Part shown: piece after piece, positions 36,283 through 45,693 of the stretch | How the letters are laid out: every line of letters begins with the position of its first letter | Numbering within the stretch: the stretch's first letter is position 1 | Assembly: GCA_021845805.1 (NCBI GenBank) | Contig: JAJZVD010000003.1 | Coordinates: 1 to 64,000 of the forward strand | Origin: Pseudomonadota bacterium | GTDB taxonomy: Bacteria > Pseudomonadota > Alphaproteobacteria > Rhodobacterales > Rhodobacteraceae | Direction of reading: 5' to 3' | DNA: 64,000 bases | Notes under the pieces: model-generated | What the model saw: only the letters and a program-made list of their open reading frames with translations | What the model was told of the DNA's origin: nothing | The model's database searches: none | Translations under genes and position numbers: made by a program

Positions 36283-38829
36283 ATGTCGCGCTACGAACCC
36301 AGCCTTACCGAACCGAAATGGCAGGCCGCCTGGGATGCGGCCCATGTCTTCCGCGCGCATCACGACCCCCAGCGGCCGAAGTACTATGTGCTCGAGATGT
36401 TCCCCTATCCCTCGGGGCGCATCCACATGGGGCATGTGCGCAACTACACGATGGGCGACGTGGTGGCGCGCTACAAATCGTCCTGCGGGTTTTCCGTGCT
36501 GCACCCGATGGGCTGGGACGCGTTCGGGATGCCGGCTGAAAACGCGGCGATGGAACGCGGCGGCCATCCGAAGGAATGGACCTACGGCAACATCGCCGAC
36601 ATGCGCGCGCAGATGAAGCCGCTGGGGCTGTCGATCGACTGGAGCCGCGAATTCGCCACCTGCGACCCGGAATACTACGGCCAGCAGCAGGCGATGTTCA
36701 TCGACATGATGGAAAAGGGTCTGGTCTACCGCAAGGCCGCGGTGGTGAACTGGGACCCGGTCGACATGACGGTTCTGGCCAACGAACAGGTGATCGACGG
36801 CAAGGGCTGGCGGTCGGGCGCCCCGGTCGAACGGCGCGAGCTGACGCAGTGGTTCTTCCGCATCTCGGATTATGCCGAGGACCTGCTGGAGGCGCTCGAC
36901 GGGCTGAAGGACTGGCCCGAGAAGGTGCGGCTGATGCAGGCCAACTGGATCGGCAAGTCGCGCGGCCTGCAATTCGCCTTTGAAACGGTGGGCGCGCCCG
37001 CGGGGCACGAGCGGCTGGAGGTCTACACGACCCGGCCCGACACGCTGCTGGGCGCCAGCTTCGCCGCCATCGCGCCCGACCATCCGCTGGCCAAGGCGCT
37101 GGAGGCGACCAACCCCGCCGTCGCCGCCTTCATCGCCGAATGCCGCAAGGGCGGCACCAGCGAAGAGGCCATCGAGACGGCGGAAAAGATCGGCTTCGAC
37201 ACTGGCATCCGGGTGAAGCACCCGCTGGACCCGACCTGGGAACTGCCGGTCTGGATCGCGAACTTCATCCTGATGGATTACGGCACCGGCGCCATCTTCG
37301 GCTGCCCGGCGCATGACCAGCGCGACCTCGATTTCGCGCGCAAGTACGGGCTGGCTGTCACCGACTGCTTCCTGCCCGCCGAAGGGGGCGAGCCGGTGGG
37401 CAAGACCGCCTTCGTGCCGATGAAATCGGAACGGGTGCGCTGGCTGAAAGCCTATGCCTGGCCGGAACTGGCGACCGGTGAAGAGGCCATCGCCGCCGCC
37501 ATCGCCCATGCCGAGGCAAAGGGCTATGGCCGGGGCGTAACCAACTTCCGTCTGCGCGACTGGGGGATTTCGCGGCAACGCTACTGGGGCTGCCCGATTC
37601 CCGTCATCCATTGCGCGACCTGCGGCGTGGTGGCGGAGCGGAAGGAAAACCTGCCCGTCCGCCTGCCCGATGACGTGACCTTCGACCAGCCCGGAAACCC
37701 GCTGGACCGGCATCCGACCTGGCGCGACTGCACCTGCCCGACCTGCGGTGCAAAAGCCCGGCGCGAGACGGACACGATGGATACGTTCGTCGATTCGTCC
37801 TGGTACTACGCGCGTTTCACCGCGCCCCGCGCGGCCACGCCCACCGATGCGGCCGAATGCGACTACTGGATGAACGTGGACCAGTATATCGGCGGGGTGG
37901 AACACGCGATCCTGCACCTGCTCTACTCGCGCTTCTTCGCCCGCGCGATGCACGCCACCGGCCACCTGCCCGCCAAGGCCATCGAGCCGTTCAACGCGCT
38001 GTTCACGCAAGGCATGGTGACGCACGAGATCTACATGACCCGCGACGCGCAGGGCCGCCCGGTCTACCACCTGCCCGAAGAGGTGGAGAACGGCGCCCTG
38101 AAGGCCACGGGGCAGACGGTTGACATTATCCCCTCGGCCAAGATGTCGAAGTCGAAGAAGAACGTGGTGGACCCGGTGTCCATCGTCACGACCTTCGGCG
38201 CCGATACCGCGCGGTGGTTCATCCTGTCCGATTCGCCGCCCGAGCGGGATGTGGAATGGACCGCCTCGGGCGCCGAGGCCGCGTTCAAGCACCTGTCGCG
38301 CGTCTGGCGGCTGGCCTACGAGGTCGACACCCGCGGCGCGGGCGATGCCACGCAGGACATGGCGCTGCTGAAGGCCATGCACCGCACCATCGCCGACGTG
38401 ACGGCGGGGATCGAGGGCTTTGCCTTCAACAAGGCGGTGGCGGCGCTTTACGCCTTTGCGAACGCGGTACAGAAATCCGATGCCTCGGCAGGGGCCAAGC
38501 GGCAGGCGATGCTGACCATGGCGCAACTGATGTCGCCCATGACCCCGCACCTGGCCGAGGACATCTGGGCGATGCTGGGCGGCGCGGGCCTTGTGGCGCA
38601 GGCGGCCTGGCCAAAGGCCGATCCGGCGATGCTGGTCGAGGATAGCGTGACCCTGCCGATCCAGATCAACGGCAAGCGGCGGGCGGAAATCACCGTGCCC
38701 AAGACGATGCCCCAGGCAGAGGTTGAAAAGCTGGTGCTGGCGGATGAGACTGTCGTGAAGGTGCTGGCAGGCGGCACCCCGAAGAAGCTCATCGTCGTAC
38801 CGGGCCGCATCGTCAATGTCGTCATCTGA
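36283..38829 (+). CDS. leuS: Leucyl-tRNA synthetase
   Basis: LeuS charges tRNA-Leu with leucine. The 848-residue protein has the HIGH-like motif [11 protein letters not shown] at residues 41-51, the KMSKSK signature near residue 620, and an inserted editing domain between them with TRPDTLLGA. The C-terminal part is typical of the bacterial form. The ATG at 36283 lies 5 bases after CGAGGGA; an upstream in-frame ATG at 36232 has no family sequence. lptE starts 14 bases before its stop, and holA follows. leuS-lptE-holA order is conserved across proteobacteria, including E. coli. Confidence 0.98.
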   Translation: MSRYEPSLTEPKWQAAWDAAHVFRAHHDPQRPKYYVLEMFPYPSGRIHMGHVRNYTMGDVVARYKSSCGFSVLHPMGWDAFGMPAENAAMERGGHPKEWTYGNIADMRAQMKPLGLSIDWSREFATCDPEYYGQQQAMFIDMMEKGLVYRKAAVVNWDPVDMTVLANEQVIDGKGWRSGAPVERRELTQWFFRISDYAEDLLEALDGLKDWPEKVRLMQANWIGKSRGLQFAFETVGAPAGHERLEVYTTRPDTLLGASFAAIAPDHPLAKALEATNPAVAAFIAECRKGGTSEEAIETAEKIGFDTGIRVKHPLDPTWELPVWIANFILMDYGTGAIFGCPAHDQRDLDFARKYGLAVTDCFLPAEGGEPVGKTAFVPMKSERVRWLKAYAWPELATGEEAIAAAIAHAEAKGYGRGVTNFRLRDWGISRQRYWGCPIPVIHCATCGVVAERKENLPVRLPDDVTFDQPGNPLDRHPTWRDCTCPTCGAKARRETDTMDTFVDSSWYYARFTAPRAATPTDAAECDYWMNVDQYIGGVEHAILHLLYSRFFARAMHATGHLPAKAIEPFNALFTQGMVTHEIYMTRDAQGRPVYHLPEEVENGALKATGQTVDIIPSAKMSKSKKNVVDPVSIVTTFGADTARWFILSDSPPERDVEWTASGAEAAFKHLSRVWRLAYEVDTRGAGDATQDMALLKAMHRTIADVTAGIEGFAFNKAVAALYAFANAVQKSDASAGAKRQAMLTMAQLMSPMTPHLAEDIWAMLGGAGLVAQAAWPKADPAMLVEDSVTLPIQINGKRRAEITVPKTMPQAEVEKLVLADETVVKVLAGGTPKKLIVVPGRIVNVVI

Positions 38830-39310
38830 CCGCCGCACCGTGCTGATCCTGCTGGCAGGCGCGCCCCTGGCCGCCTGCGGCTTCACCCCGGCCTTCGCGC
38901 CGGGGGGGCCGGCCGCGGCGCTGCGCGATTCGATCCGGCCCGACGATCCGACCGACAAGAACGGCTTCGATCTGGTGACAGAGTTCGAGGCCCGGCTTGG
39001 TCACGCCCCGACGCCGCGCTATCGGCTGCGCTACAGCATCGCGACCTCGACCACCGGGGTGGGAATCACCACCTCGAACGCGATCACGCGCTACGACGTG
39101 ACGGGCAAGGCCAGCTACACGCTCAGCGATGCGGCCACCGGCAAGGAGCTGACGTCAGGCATCGCCAGCAGCTTCACCTCGTATTCGGCGGCGGGCACCC
39201 CGGTGTCGACCCTGACCGACGAGGCGGACGCGAACACCCGGCTGATGACGATCCTGGCCGACCAGATCGTGACGCAACTGGTGGCCGCATCGGGGTCGTT
39301 CCTGAAATGA
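38816..39310 (+). CDS. lptE: LPS-assembly lipoprotein LptE
   Basis: LptE plugs the LptD barrel and helps insert lipopolysaccharide into the outer leaflet of the outer membrane. The 164-residue protein has a signal peptide with lipobox APLAAC (Cys21) and CGFTPAF immediately after, typical of alphaproteobacterial LptE. Its C-terminus has ADQIVTQL. The start overlaps leuS by 14 bases, and the stop overlaps holA (ATGA). Sequence conservation in LptE is low, so gene order between leuS and holA is the best evidence for the assignment. Confidence 0.9.
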   Translation: MSSSDRRTVLILLAGAPLAACGFTPAFAPGGPAAALRDSIRPDDPTDKNGFDLVTEFEARLGHAPTPRYRLRYSIATSTTGVGITTSNAITRYDVTGKASYTLSDAATGKELTSGIASSFTSYSAAGTPVSTLTDEADANTRLMTILADQIVTQLVAASGSFLK

Positions 39311-40329
39311 AGCTGACAGCGGCAGAGCTTGCACGCACGCTCTCCCGGCCCGACCCCAGGCGCTGCGGGCTGTTGATCTTCGGCGCCGACCCGATGCGCG
39401 TGGCGTTGCGGCGGCAAGAGGCGCTGGCGGCCTTGCTGGGCCCCGGGGCCGAGGCCGAGATGCGGCTGACCCGGCTGCCCGCGGGCGACTTGCGGCGCGA
39501 CCCGGCGCAACTGATCGATTCGGTCAAGGCGCAGGGGTTCTTTCCCGGCGCCCGCGGCGTGTTTGTGGAGGACGCGACCGACACGCTGGCCGACACCATC
39601 GCCGCCGCGCTGGCCGAATGGCGGCCGGGCGATGCCGTGGTCGTGGTCAGCGCGGGCAGCCTGACCGCGAAATCGGCGCTTCGCAAACTGTTCGAGCCGC
39701 ACCCCGCCGCCTATTGCCTTGGCCTTTACGACGACCCGCCCGGACGCGAAGAGGTCGAGGCGATGCTGGCCGCCGCCGGACTGACCGACCTGGGGCGCGA
39801 CGCGATGACCGACCTTATGGCGCTGTCGCGCGCGCTTGACCCCGGCGACTTCCGCCAGACGGTGGAAAAGATCGGGCTCTACAAGTGGCAGGACCCCGCG
39901 CCGCTGACCCCGGCCGAAGTGGCGGCGCTGGCCCCCGCGACGGTCGAGGCCGAGGTGGACGAGGTTCTGGATGCCGTGGCCGATGCCGATGGCAAGCGGG
40001 TCGGGCCGCTGATGCAGCGCCTGGCGGGCCAGGGGGTAGGGGCGGTGACGCTTTGCATCGGCGCAACGCGGCATTTCCGGGCGCTGCATGTCGCGGCCTC
40101 TGACCCGGGCGGGCCGGCCCAGGGGCTGGCGCGGATGCGCCCGCCGGTCTTCGGGCCGCGCCGCGACCGGATGCAGCGGCAGGCCGAACGCTGGGGCCGG
40201 GCGCGGCTGGAACAGGCGCTGTCGATCCTGCTGGATACCGATCTCGCGTTGCGCTCGTCGCAACGTGCCCCCCAGATGGCGGTGATGGAGCGCGCGCTCC
40301 TCCGCCTGTCCATGCTCGCCAGGAGATGA
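39307..40329 (+). CDS. holA: DNA polymerase III subunit delta
   Basis: HolA is the wrench of the clamp loader that opens the beta clamp. The 340-residue protein has the AAA+-like first domain (LLIFGADPMRVALRRQEAL, VFVEDATDTLADTI) without a working Walker A motif, as expected. Helical C-terminal domains follow (FRQTVEKIGLYKWQ, RHFRALHVAASDP, GRARLEQALSILLDTD). The start overlaps the lptE stop by 4 bases. It is the last gene of the leuS-lptE-holA unit; the GST gene begins 4 bases after the stop and may be cotranscribed. Confidence 0.92.
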   Translation: MKLTAAELARTLSRPDPRRCGLLIFGADPMRVALRRQEALAALLGPGAEAEMRLTRLPAGDLRRDPAQLIDSVKAQGFFPGARGVFVEDATDTLADTIAAALAEWRPGDAVVVVSAGSLTAKSALRKLFEPHPAAYCLGLYDDPPGREEVEAMLAAAGLTDLGRDAMTDLMALSRALDPGDFRQTVEKIGLYKWQDPAPLTPAEVAALAPATVEAEVDEVLDAVADADGKRVGPLMQRLAGQGVGAVTLCIGATRHFRALHVAASDPGGPAQGLARMRPPVFGPRRDRMQRQAERWGRARLEQALSILLDTDLALRSSQRAPQMAVMERALLRLSMLARR

Positions 40330-40333
40330 AGCG

Positions 40334-40933
40334 ATGACCCACACCGGCTATACCGTCGTCGGCACGCGCGCCAGCCGCGCCTTCCGGGTGCTGTGGATGC
40401 TGGAAGAGCTGGACCAGCCGTTCGAACACATCGCCGCCGCCCCCCGGTCCGAAGGGGTCACGCCGTTCAATCCGGCGGGCAAGGTGCCCGTGCTGATCGA
40501 CAACGGCACGCCCATCACCGATTCCACCGCGATCATCCAGTATCTGGCCGACAAGCATGGCGCGCTGACCCATCCGGCAGGCACGCTGGACCGCGCGCGG
40601 CAGGACAGCCTGACGCAGTTCCTGCTGGATGAATTCGACGCGGCGCTGTGGATGGCGGCGCGGCACAGCTTCATCCTGCCCGAAGAGCTGCGGATGGGCG
40701 CGATCAAGGACTCGCTGAAATGGGAGTTCGAGCGCAGCCAGAAGGTGCTGATGGACCGCTTTTCCGAGGGCCCCTACCTGATGGGAGAGGTGATGACGGT
40801 GCCCGACATCATCCTGACCCATTGCGGCAACTGGGCGCTGGCGGCCAAGTTCCCGATCGTGCAGCATCGGCTGAGCGACTATCTGACGATGATGCGCGAC
40901 CGCCCGGCCTTCAAGCGGGCGATGGCGCGCTGA
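40334..40933 (+). CDS. Glutathione S-transferase family protein
   Basis: The 199-residue protein has a thioredoxin-like N-terminal domain. The glutathione-contact segments are NPAGKVPVLIDNGTPITDSTAIIQYLADKHG: KVPVL contains the cis-proline, and DSTAI is the usual E/DS-X-A-I motif. A helical C-terminal domain follows. It conjugates or reduces substrates with glutathione; the substrate is not known. AGGAG lies before the ATG. The 3' end overlaps the convergent flavoprotein gene by 23 bases, so the two transcripts are antisense at their tails. Confidence 0.88.
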   Translation: MTHTGYTVVGTRASRAFRVLWMLEELDQPFEHIAAAPRSEGVTPFNPAGKVPVLIDNGTPITDSTAIIQYLADKHGALTHPAGTLDRARQDSLTQFLLDEFDAALWMAARHSFILPEELRMGAIKDSLKWEFERSQKVLMDRFSEGPYLMGEVMTVPDIILTHCGNWALAAKFPIVQHRLSDYLTMMRDRPAFKRAMAR

Positions 40934-42104
40934 ACGCCCGCGCCGCCGCCAGCCCGGCCCAGCGGCCCGTGGCAAGGCAGGCGGTCAGCAGGTAGCCGCC
41001 CGTCGGCGCCTCCCAGTCCAGCATCTCGCCCGCGGCGAAGGTGCCGGGGCGCGCGCGCAGTTCCAGCCCCTCGGTCAGCGCGGCGCGGGTGATGCCGCCT
41101 GCGGTGGAAATCGCCTCGTCCATCGGCCGCGGGCCGGTCAGGGGCAGCGGCAGCGCCTTTGCCAGCCGCGCCAGCGCCAGCGGTTCGGCCGGAAGCGGGC
41201 GGGCGCATTCCTGCATCAGCGCCACCGCCACCGGCGAAAGCCCCGCCTTGCGCAGGCGGTTCGAGGTCGTGTCCTTTCCCGGCCGGACAAGCCGGGCGGA
41301 CAGATCCTCTGCCGTGCGGTCGGGCGCCAGGTCGATCTGCAACGCCGCGCCGTCGCGCAGGGCGCGCGACAGCGGGTAAAGCCCGCCGCCCTCGATGCCC
41401 CGGGCGGAAATCACCACCTCGCCCCGGCTGGTCTGCCCCCCGGCCCGCAGTGCGGCGCCCTTCAGCGGCTGGCCGAAGTGGGGCGCCATATGCACCGTCC
41501 AGGCCACGCCGAAGCCCATGTTGGCGGGCCGGAACGGGGCCAGATCGACCCCCGCGGCCCGCAGCAGCGGCGCCCAGGCACCATCGGACCCCAGCCGCGC
41601 CCAGCTCGCGCCGCCCAGCGCCAGAACCGTCACCCGGGGCTCCAGCCGCCGCGGCCCGTCGGGGGTGTCGAAGGTCACGCCCGCGCCGTCGAACCCGGTC
41701 CAGCGCCAGCGGGTCTGCAACCGCACCTCCTGCCCCCCAAGACGGGCAAGCCAGGCCCTCAGCAGCGGCGAGCCCTTCATCGCCACCGGAAACACCCGCC
41801 CGGTCGAACCGGTAAAGACCGGCTGGCCAAGGCCGCGGGCCCAGTCCTGCACCGCCGCGGGGCCGAATTCCGCCAGCATGGGGGCAAGCCAGCCCCCGGC
41901 CTCGGCATAGGCGGCGGCGAAGGCCGCAGGCGGCTCGTCTTTCGTCAGGTTCAGCCCGGATTTCCCCGCCATCAGGAACTTGCGCCCGGCGCTTGGCTTG
42001 GCCTCGGCCACCGTCACGGGCAGGCCCGCCGCGGCCAGCACCTCGGCTGCCATCAGCCCAGCCGGGCCCGCCCCAATGACCAGCGCAAAGGTCATCCGCG
42101 CCAT
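40911..42104 (-). CDS. HI0933-family FAD/NAD(P)-binding flavoprotein
   Basis: The 397-residue protein starts with ALVIGAGPAGLMAAEVLAAAG and then AGRKFLMAGKSGLNLT, the signature of the HI0933/YhiN family of two-domain flavoproteins. A C-terminal GEMLDWEAPTGGYLLTACLATGRWAG segment closes the FAD site, as in this group. The physiological reaction is unknown. The start is the ATG at 42104, with an in-frame ATG three codons on (42095) as alternative. The gene end overlaps the convergent GST gene by 23 bases. Confidence 0.88.
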   Translation of the reverse strand: MARMTFALVIGAGPAGLMAAEVLAAAGLPVTVAEAKPSAGRKFLMAGKSGLNLTKDEPPAAFAAAYAEAGGWLAPMLAEFGPAAVQDWARGLGQPVFTGSTGRVFPVAMKGSPLLRAWLARLGGQEVRLQTRWRWTGFDGAGVTFDTPDGPRRLEPRVTVLALGGASWARLGSDGAWAPLLRAAGVDLAPFRPANMGFGVAWTVHMAPHFGQPLKGAALRAGGQTSRGEVVISARGIEGGGLYPLSRALRDGAALQIDLAPDRTAEDLSARLVRPGKDTTSNRLRKAGLSPVAVALMQECARPLPAEPLALARLAKALPLPLTGPRPMDEAISTAGGITRAALTEGLELRARPGTFAAGEMLDWEAPTGGYLLTACLATGRWAGLAAARAFSAPSPA

Positions 42105-42222
42105 CCCGCCCGTCTCGCCGCGACCGCCGCGCCATGGCTCTGCGTCCGATCCATGCCCCTTGCCCTCGCATCGCCCCGCGCCATCCTCTGGCAAGAAGCG
42201 GTGGCCAAGACAAGGGGAAGGG

Positions 42223-42516
42223 ATGGAGGAAGACCCGATCTGCGCCCTCTGCGGCAGGCCCATTCCGCCCGACGTGCCGCAAAGCCGGCATCATCTGGTG
42301 CCGAAACTGCGCGGCGGCAAGCGCGGGCCAACGGTCCTGCTGCACCAGATCTGCCACACCGAGATCCACGCCACGCTTGGCGAAACCGAACTGGCCCGCG
42401 CCTATGCCACGCCCGAGGCGCTGCGCGGCCACCCGCGGCTGGCCCGCTTCATCGCCTGGGTCGCGCGGCGGCCGCCGGGGTTCCGGTCACGCGTGCCGGG
42501 GCGGCGCCGGGTTTAG
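42223..42516 (+). CDS. Small HNH-type nuclease-like protein
   Basis: The 97-residue protein has a zinc-finger start CALCGRP, a second ligand group HHLVPKLRGG, and LLHQICHTEIHATLG. That layout is typical of stand-alone HNH endonuclease folds (H-N/H-H with cysteine ligands). The catalytic histidine would be in HHLVP. Such small HNH proteins occur in both phage and host genomes, and the role here is unknown. AGGGGAAGGG precedes the ATG. Codon use matches the chromosome, so recent transfer is not indicated. Confidence 0.8.
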   Translation: MEEDPICALCGRPIPPDVPQSRHHLVPKLRGGKRGPTVLLHQICHTEIHATLGETELARAYATPEALRGHPRLARFIAWVARRPPGFRSRVPGRRRV

Positions 42517-42575
42517 TGATCGTTTTGTAATGGTTTCCCGCCTATGCTTCGTCCGCGACACCGGGACCGGAGAGG

Positions 42576-44207
42576 ATGATGACAGCCCTGCGCCATGCGT
42601 TCGAGTTGCGCTACCTGCCCCTGACACTTGCGGTGCTGGGGGCCGTTCTGTTCGGTCTGGTGGGTCTGGCCAGCGGCAGCGCTCAGGTCGAGGTGCTGGC
42701 GCTTCTCTGCGTCATGGTCGCGGCTGTCGGCGCGCATGACCTGACCCAGACGCGCCATGCGATCCTGCGGAACTACCCGATCGCCGCGCGGCTGCGGTTT
42801 CTGCTGGAAAAGGTGCGGCCAGAGATCCGGCAGTACTTCTTCGAGGCAGACAAGGATGGCGCCCCCTTTCCGCGCGACACGCGCGCCATCGTCTACCAGC
42901 GCGCCAAGGGCGTTCTGGACAAGCGGCCCTTCGGGACCCAGTACGATGTCTACCAGGAAGGCTACGAATGGCTGCACCACTCGCTGATGCCCAGCCAGAC
43001 GCCAGACCTCGATACCCTGCGGGTGCAGATCGGCCGGACGGGTGAGGGGCGTCAGCCCTATTCGGCCTCGGTTCTGAACATTTCGGCGATGAGCTATGGC
43101 GCGCTGTCAGCCAATGCGGTGCGCGCGCTGAACAAGGGCGCGAAACTGGGCGGCTTTGCCCATGACACCGGCGAGGGGGGCGTTTCGCCCTATCACCGGG
43201 AAATGGGCGGCGACCTGATCTGGGAAGTCGGCTCGGGCTATTTCGGGTGCCGCACGCCCGACGGCCGGTTCGACCCCGACCGTTTCGCGGCGACCGCACG
43301 CGACCCGCAGATCCGCATGGTGGAACTGAAGCTGAGCCAGGGTGCCAAGCCGGGCCACGGCGGCGTGCTGCCCGCGGCCAAGGTCACGGCGGAAATCGCC
43401 GCCATCCGCGGTGTGCCGCAGGGGCAGGATTGCCTGTCGCCCGCGGCGCATTCCTCGTTCTCGACGCCGATCGGCCTGCTCGAGATGGTGGCGCGGATGC
43501 GCGAGCTTTCGGGCGGCAAGCCCGCGGGCTTCAAGCTGTGCATCGGGCATGGCTGGGAATTCATGGCAATCTGCAAGGCGATGCTGGAGACCGGCATCAC
43601 GCCCGATTTCATCGTGGTCGACGGCAAGGAAGGCGGCACCGGCGCCGCGCCGCTGGAATTCATGGACCACCTGGGGATGCCGCTGCGCGACGGGCTGTCC
43701 TTCGTGCACAACGCGCTGGTGGGGGTCGGGCTGCGCGACAGCATCCGGGTCGGGGCCTCTGGCAAGATCATCTCGGCCTTCGACATGGCGCGGGTGCTCG
43801 CGCTCGGGGCCGACTGGTGCAACGTGGCGCGCGGCTTCATGTTCGCCATCGGCTGCATCCAGGCACAAAGCTGCCACACCGGCCTGTGCCCCACCGGCGT
43901 CACCTCGCCCGATCCCTTGCGGCAGCGCGGCCTCGTGGTGCCCGACAAGGCCGAACGGGTCCACAACTTCCACCGCAACACGCTGCATGCGCTGGCGGAA
44001 TTGCTGGCCGCGGCGGGACTGTCGCACCCGTCCGACCTGCGGCCGCATCATCTGTTGCGCCGCGGCCCCGACGAGCGCGCGATCAGCTATGCCGACCATT
44101 ACCGCCCGCTTGCGCCGGGGCAACTGCTGGCCGACCCCGCCGGCGACGCCCGCTTTGCCGAGGCGTGGCGCGTGTCGCGCGCCGACAGCTTCGCCCGCTT
44201 CGGCTGA
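42576..44207 (+). CDS. FMN-binding glutamate synthase-family membrane protein
   Basis: The 543-residue protein has two N-terminal membrane helices (about residues 12-33 and 38-50). A full glutamate-synthase FMN barrel follows. It has ISAMSYGALSANAVRALNKGAKLGGFAHDTGEGG, KPGHGGVLPAAKVT and VVDGKEGGTGAAPLEF. A 3Fe-4S cluster motif has the cysteine spacing C-X5-C-X4-C in CIQAQSCHTGLCPTG. No glutaminase domain is present, so it is not a complete glutamate synthase. The substrate is unclear. Tandem ATGs at 42576 and 42579 follow GGAGAGG; the second has better spacing. Confidence 0.87.
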   Translation: MMTALRHAFELRYLPLTLAVLGAVLFGLVGLASGSAQVEVLALLCVMVAAVGAHDLTQTRHAILRNYPIAARLRFLLEKVRPEIRQYFFEADKDGAPFPRDTRAIVYQRAKGVLDKRPFGTQYDVYQEGYEWLHHSLMPSQTPDLDTLRVQIGRTGEGRQPYSASVLNISAMSYGALSANAVRALNKGAKLGGFAHDTGEGGVSPYHREMGGDLIWEVGSGYFGCRTPDGRFDPDRFAATARDPQIRMVELKLSQGAKPGHGGVLPAAKVTAEIAAIRGVPQGQDCLSPAAHSSFSTPIGLLEMVARMRELSGGKPAGFKLCIGHGWEFMAICKAMLETGITPDFIVVDGKEGGTGAAPLEFMDHLGMPLRDGLSFVHNALVGVGLRDSIRVGASGKIISAFDMARVLALGADWCNVARGFMFAIGCIQAQSCHTGLCPTGVTSPDPLRQRGLVVPDKAERVHNFHRNTLHALAELLAAAGLSHPSDLRPHHLLRRGPDERAISYADHYRPLAPGQLLADPAGDARFAEAWRVSRADSFARFG

Positions 44208-44211
44208 CGGC

Positions 44212-44826
44212 TTAGGGCACCATCCGCTTGATCGCCGCCACATGCGCGGGGTGGGCGGCCAGCGCATCGGCGGCCAGCGCGGCCACCGTGGGCGCAAGGT
44301 CCTCGGGTGTCACCACACGGTCCACCAGCCCCCAGGCCACCGCCTCGTCCACCGGCACCCGGGCGCCTGCCATCAGGATCATCCTGGCCCGCGCGGGGCC
44401 CACCAGAGCCGCCAGCCGACCGGGGTCCGACGGCTGCGGCAGGAACCCCAGCCGCATCACCGGATAGAAGATCTGCCCGCCTGCTGCCGCGATGCGCAGG
44501 TCGCAGGCCAGCGCCATCCCCATCGCGCCCCCCGCCAGCGTGCCGTTCAGCGCGGCGATGGTCAGGCAGGGCAGCGCCGCGATCGCGGCCGACAGCCGTT
44601 CCCAGACCGGATCGGTGGCCAGCCCGGCGCGCGCCTCGTCCAGATCGGCGCCGGCGGAAAAGACGCGGCCCGCGCCGGTCAGGACCAGAACGCGGGTGCC
44701 ATCGGCCGCGGCCCGGGCCACGGCCGCTTCCAGATCGCCCAGCATCGCCCGGGTCAGCGCATTGGCCCGGTCGGGCCGGTTCAGCGTCAGCGTGGTCAGC
44801 CCGCCCGCGGCAGCGACACCGATCAC
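44212..44826 (-). CDS. Enoyl-CoA hydratase/isomerase family protein
   Basis: The 204-residue protein is a crotonase fold with LTLNRPDRANALTRAML, the oxyanion-hole segment RVFSAGADLDEA and LNGTLAGGAMGMALACDLRIAA. It is shorter than typical hydratases (about 260), lacking part of the C-terminal helices. It starts with GTG at 44826, overlapping the SDR stop codon by 4 bases (GTGA). The SDR gene upstream and this gene are probably cotranslated and may act on the same acyl-CoA or hydroxy-acid substrate (inference). Confidence 0.85.
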   Translation of the reverse strand: MIGVAAAGGLTTLTLNRPDRANALTRAMLGDLEAAVARAAADGTRVLVLTGAGRVFSAGADLDEARAGLATDPVWERLSAAIAALPCLTIAALNGTLAGGAMGMALACDLRIAAAGGQIFYPVMRLGFLPQPSDPGRLAALVGPARARMILMAGARVPVDEAVAWGLVDRVVTPEDLAPTVAALAADALAAHPAHVAAIKRMVP

Positions 44827-45572
44827 GCGATCAGCCCGACGCGGCGGCGGATCGCCTCGTCGCGCAGCGCGATCTCCTGGCCGCGGAAGGCGTCGGCATC
44901 GGGGCTGCACATCCACAAGAGCGCCCGGGCGGGCCAGTCGGCCGGAATATGCGCGGACGGATCGAGGCGGCTGACCGGATTGATGCCGCTGGCCTTGATC
45001 TTCACCTGCATCTCGGTGGCCACCGTTCCCGGCGAGAGCCCCATGATCCGCACCCCCGCGGGCCCGGCCTCGACATGGGCGACGCGGGTCAGCATGGCCG
45101 CCCCCGCCTTGGCCGAGCAGTAGGCGCCCCAGCCTTCAAGCGGGTTGTGCGCCGCACCGGACGAGACGGTGATGATGGTACCCGAATGCCGCGCGATCAT
45201 GCCCGGCAGGGCCGCGCGCATCCCGTTGAAGACGCCCTTGAGGTTGATGTCGATGGCCCGCCCGAAGGCGTCGGGGTCGGCCTCGGCCAGCCGCGCGATG
45301 GGCTCGATCACGCCCGCGTTGTTGATCAGCACGTCGAGCGGGCCCAGATCCGCCTCGACCCGCGCCAGCGCCGCCGCCACCCCGTCGGCCGAGGCCACGT
45401 CGCAGGCCAGCGCCAGCCCGCCGACCTCGGCCGCCAGCGCGGAAATCGCGGCCTCGTCCCGCGACAACAGCGCGACCCGCGCCCCCGCGGCGGCAAAGGC
45501 GCGCACGGCCGCCGCCCCGATCCCGCGGCTTGCGCCGGTGATTGCCACTACCTTTCCGGTCATTGCGGTCAT
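44823..45572 (-). CDS. Short-chain dehydrogenase/reductase (SDR)
   Basis: The 249-residue classic SDR has the cofactor motif ITGASRGIGAA, the NNAG motif, and the catalytic Ser-Tyr-Lys set (VSSGA, then YCSAK with Tyr151 and Lys155). It oxidises or reduces a hydroxyl/keto substrate with NAD(P). The ATG at 45572 follows AGGAGG, and a second in-frame ATG lies three codons later. It precedes the enoyl-CoA hydratase gene with a 4-base overlap and is divergent from the DUF2125 gene. The substrate is unknown. Confidence 0.9.
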   Translation of the reverse strand: MTAMTGKVVAITGASRGIGAAAVRAFAAAGARVALLSRDEAAISALAAEVGGLALACDVASADGVAAALARVEADLGPLDVLINNAGVIEPIARLAEADPDAFGRAIDINLKGVFNGMRAALPGMIARHSGTIITVSSGAAHNPLEGWGAYCSAKAGAAMLTRVAHVEAGPAGVRIMGLSPGTVATEMQVKIKASGINPVSRLDPSAHIPADWPARALLWMCSPDADAFRGQEIALRDEAIRRRVGLIA

Positions 45573-45693
45573 GCCATCCTCCTGTATCGGTTCCTTGCCT
45601 GTTACCGCGTCGACGCGTCTTAGGGAATCCCTTGACCGCCGCCGGGCGCCGCAGGATGCTTTGGCCCGAATGCACTGCCCGGAGAGGATTGCG

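Noticed and set aside
35980..38958. Minus-strand open frame of 992 codons opposite leuS
   Set aside because: leuS is certain on the plus strand; the antisense translation is low-complexity Arg/His/Gly-rich with no recognisable motif.
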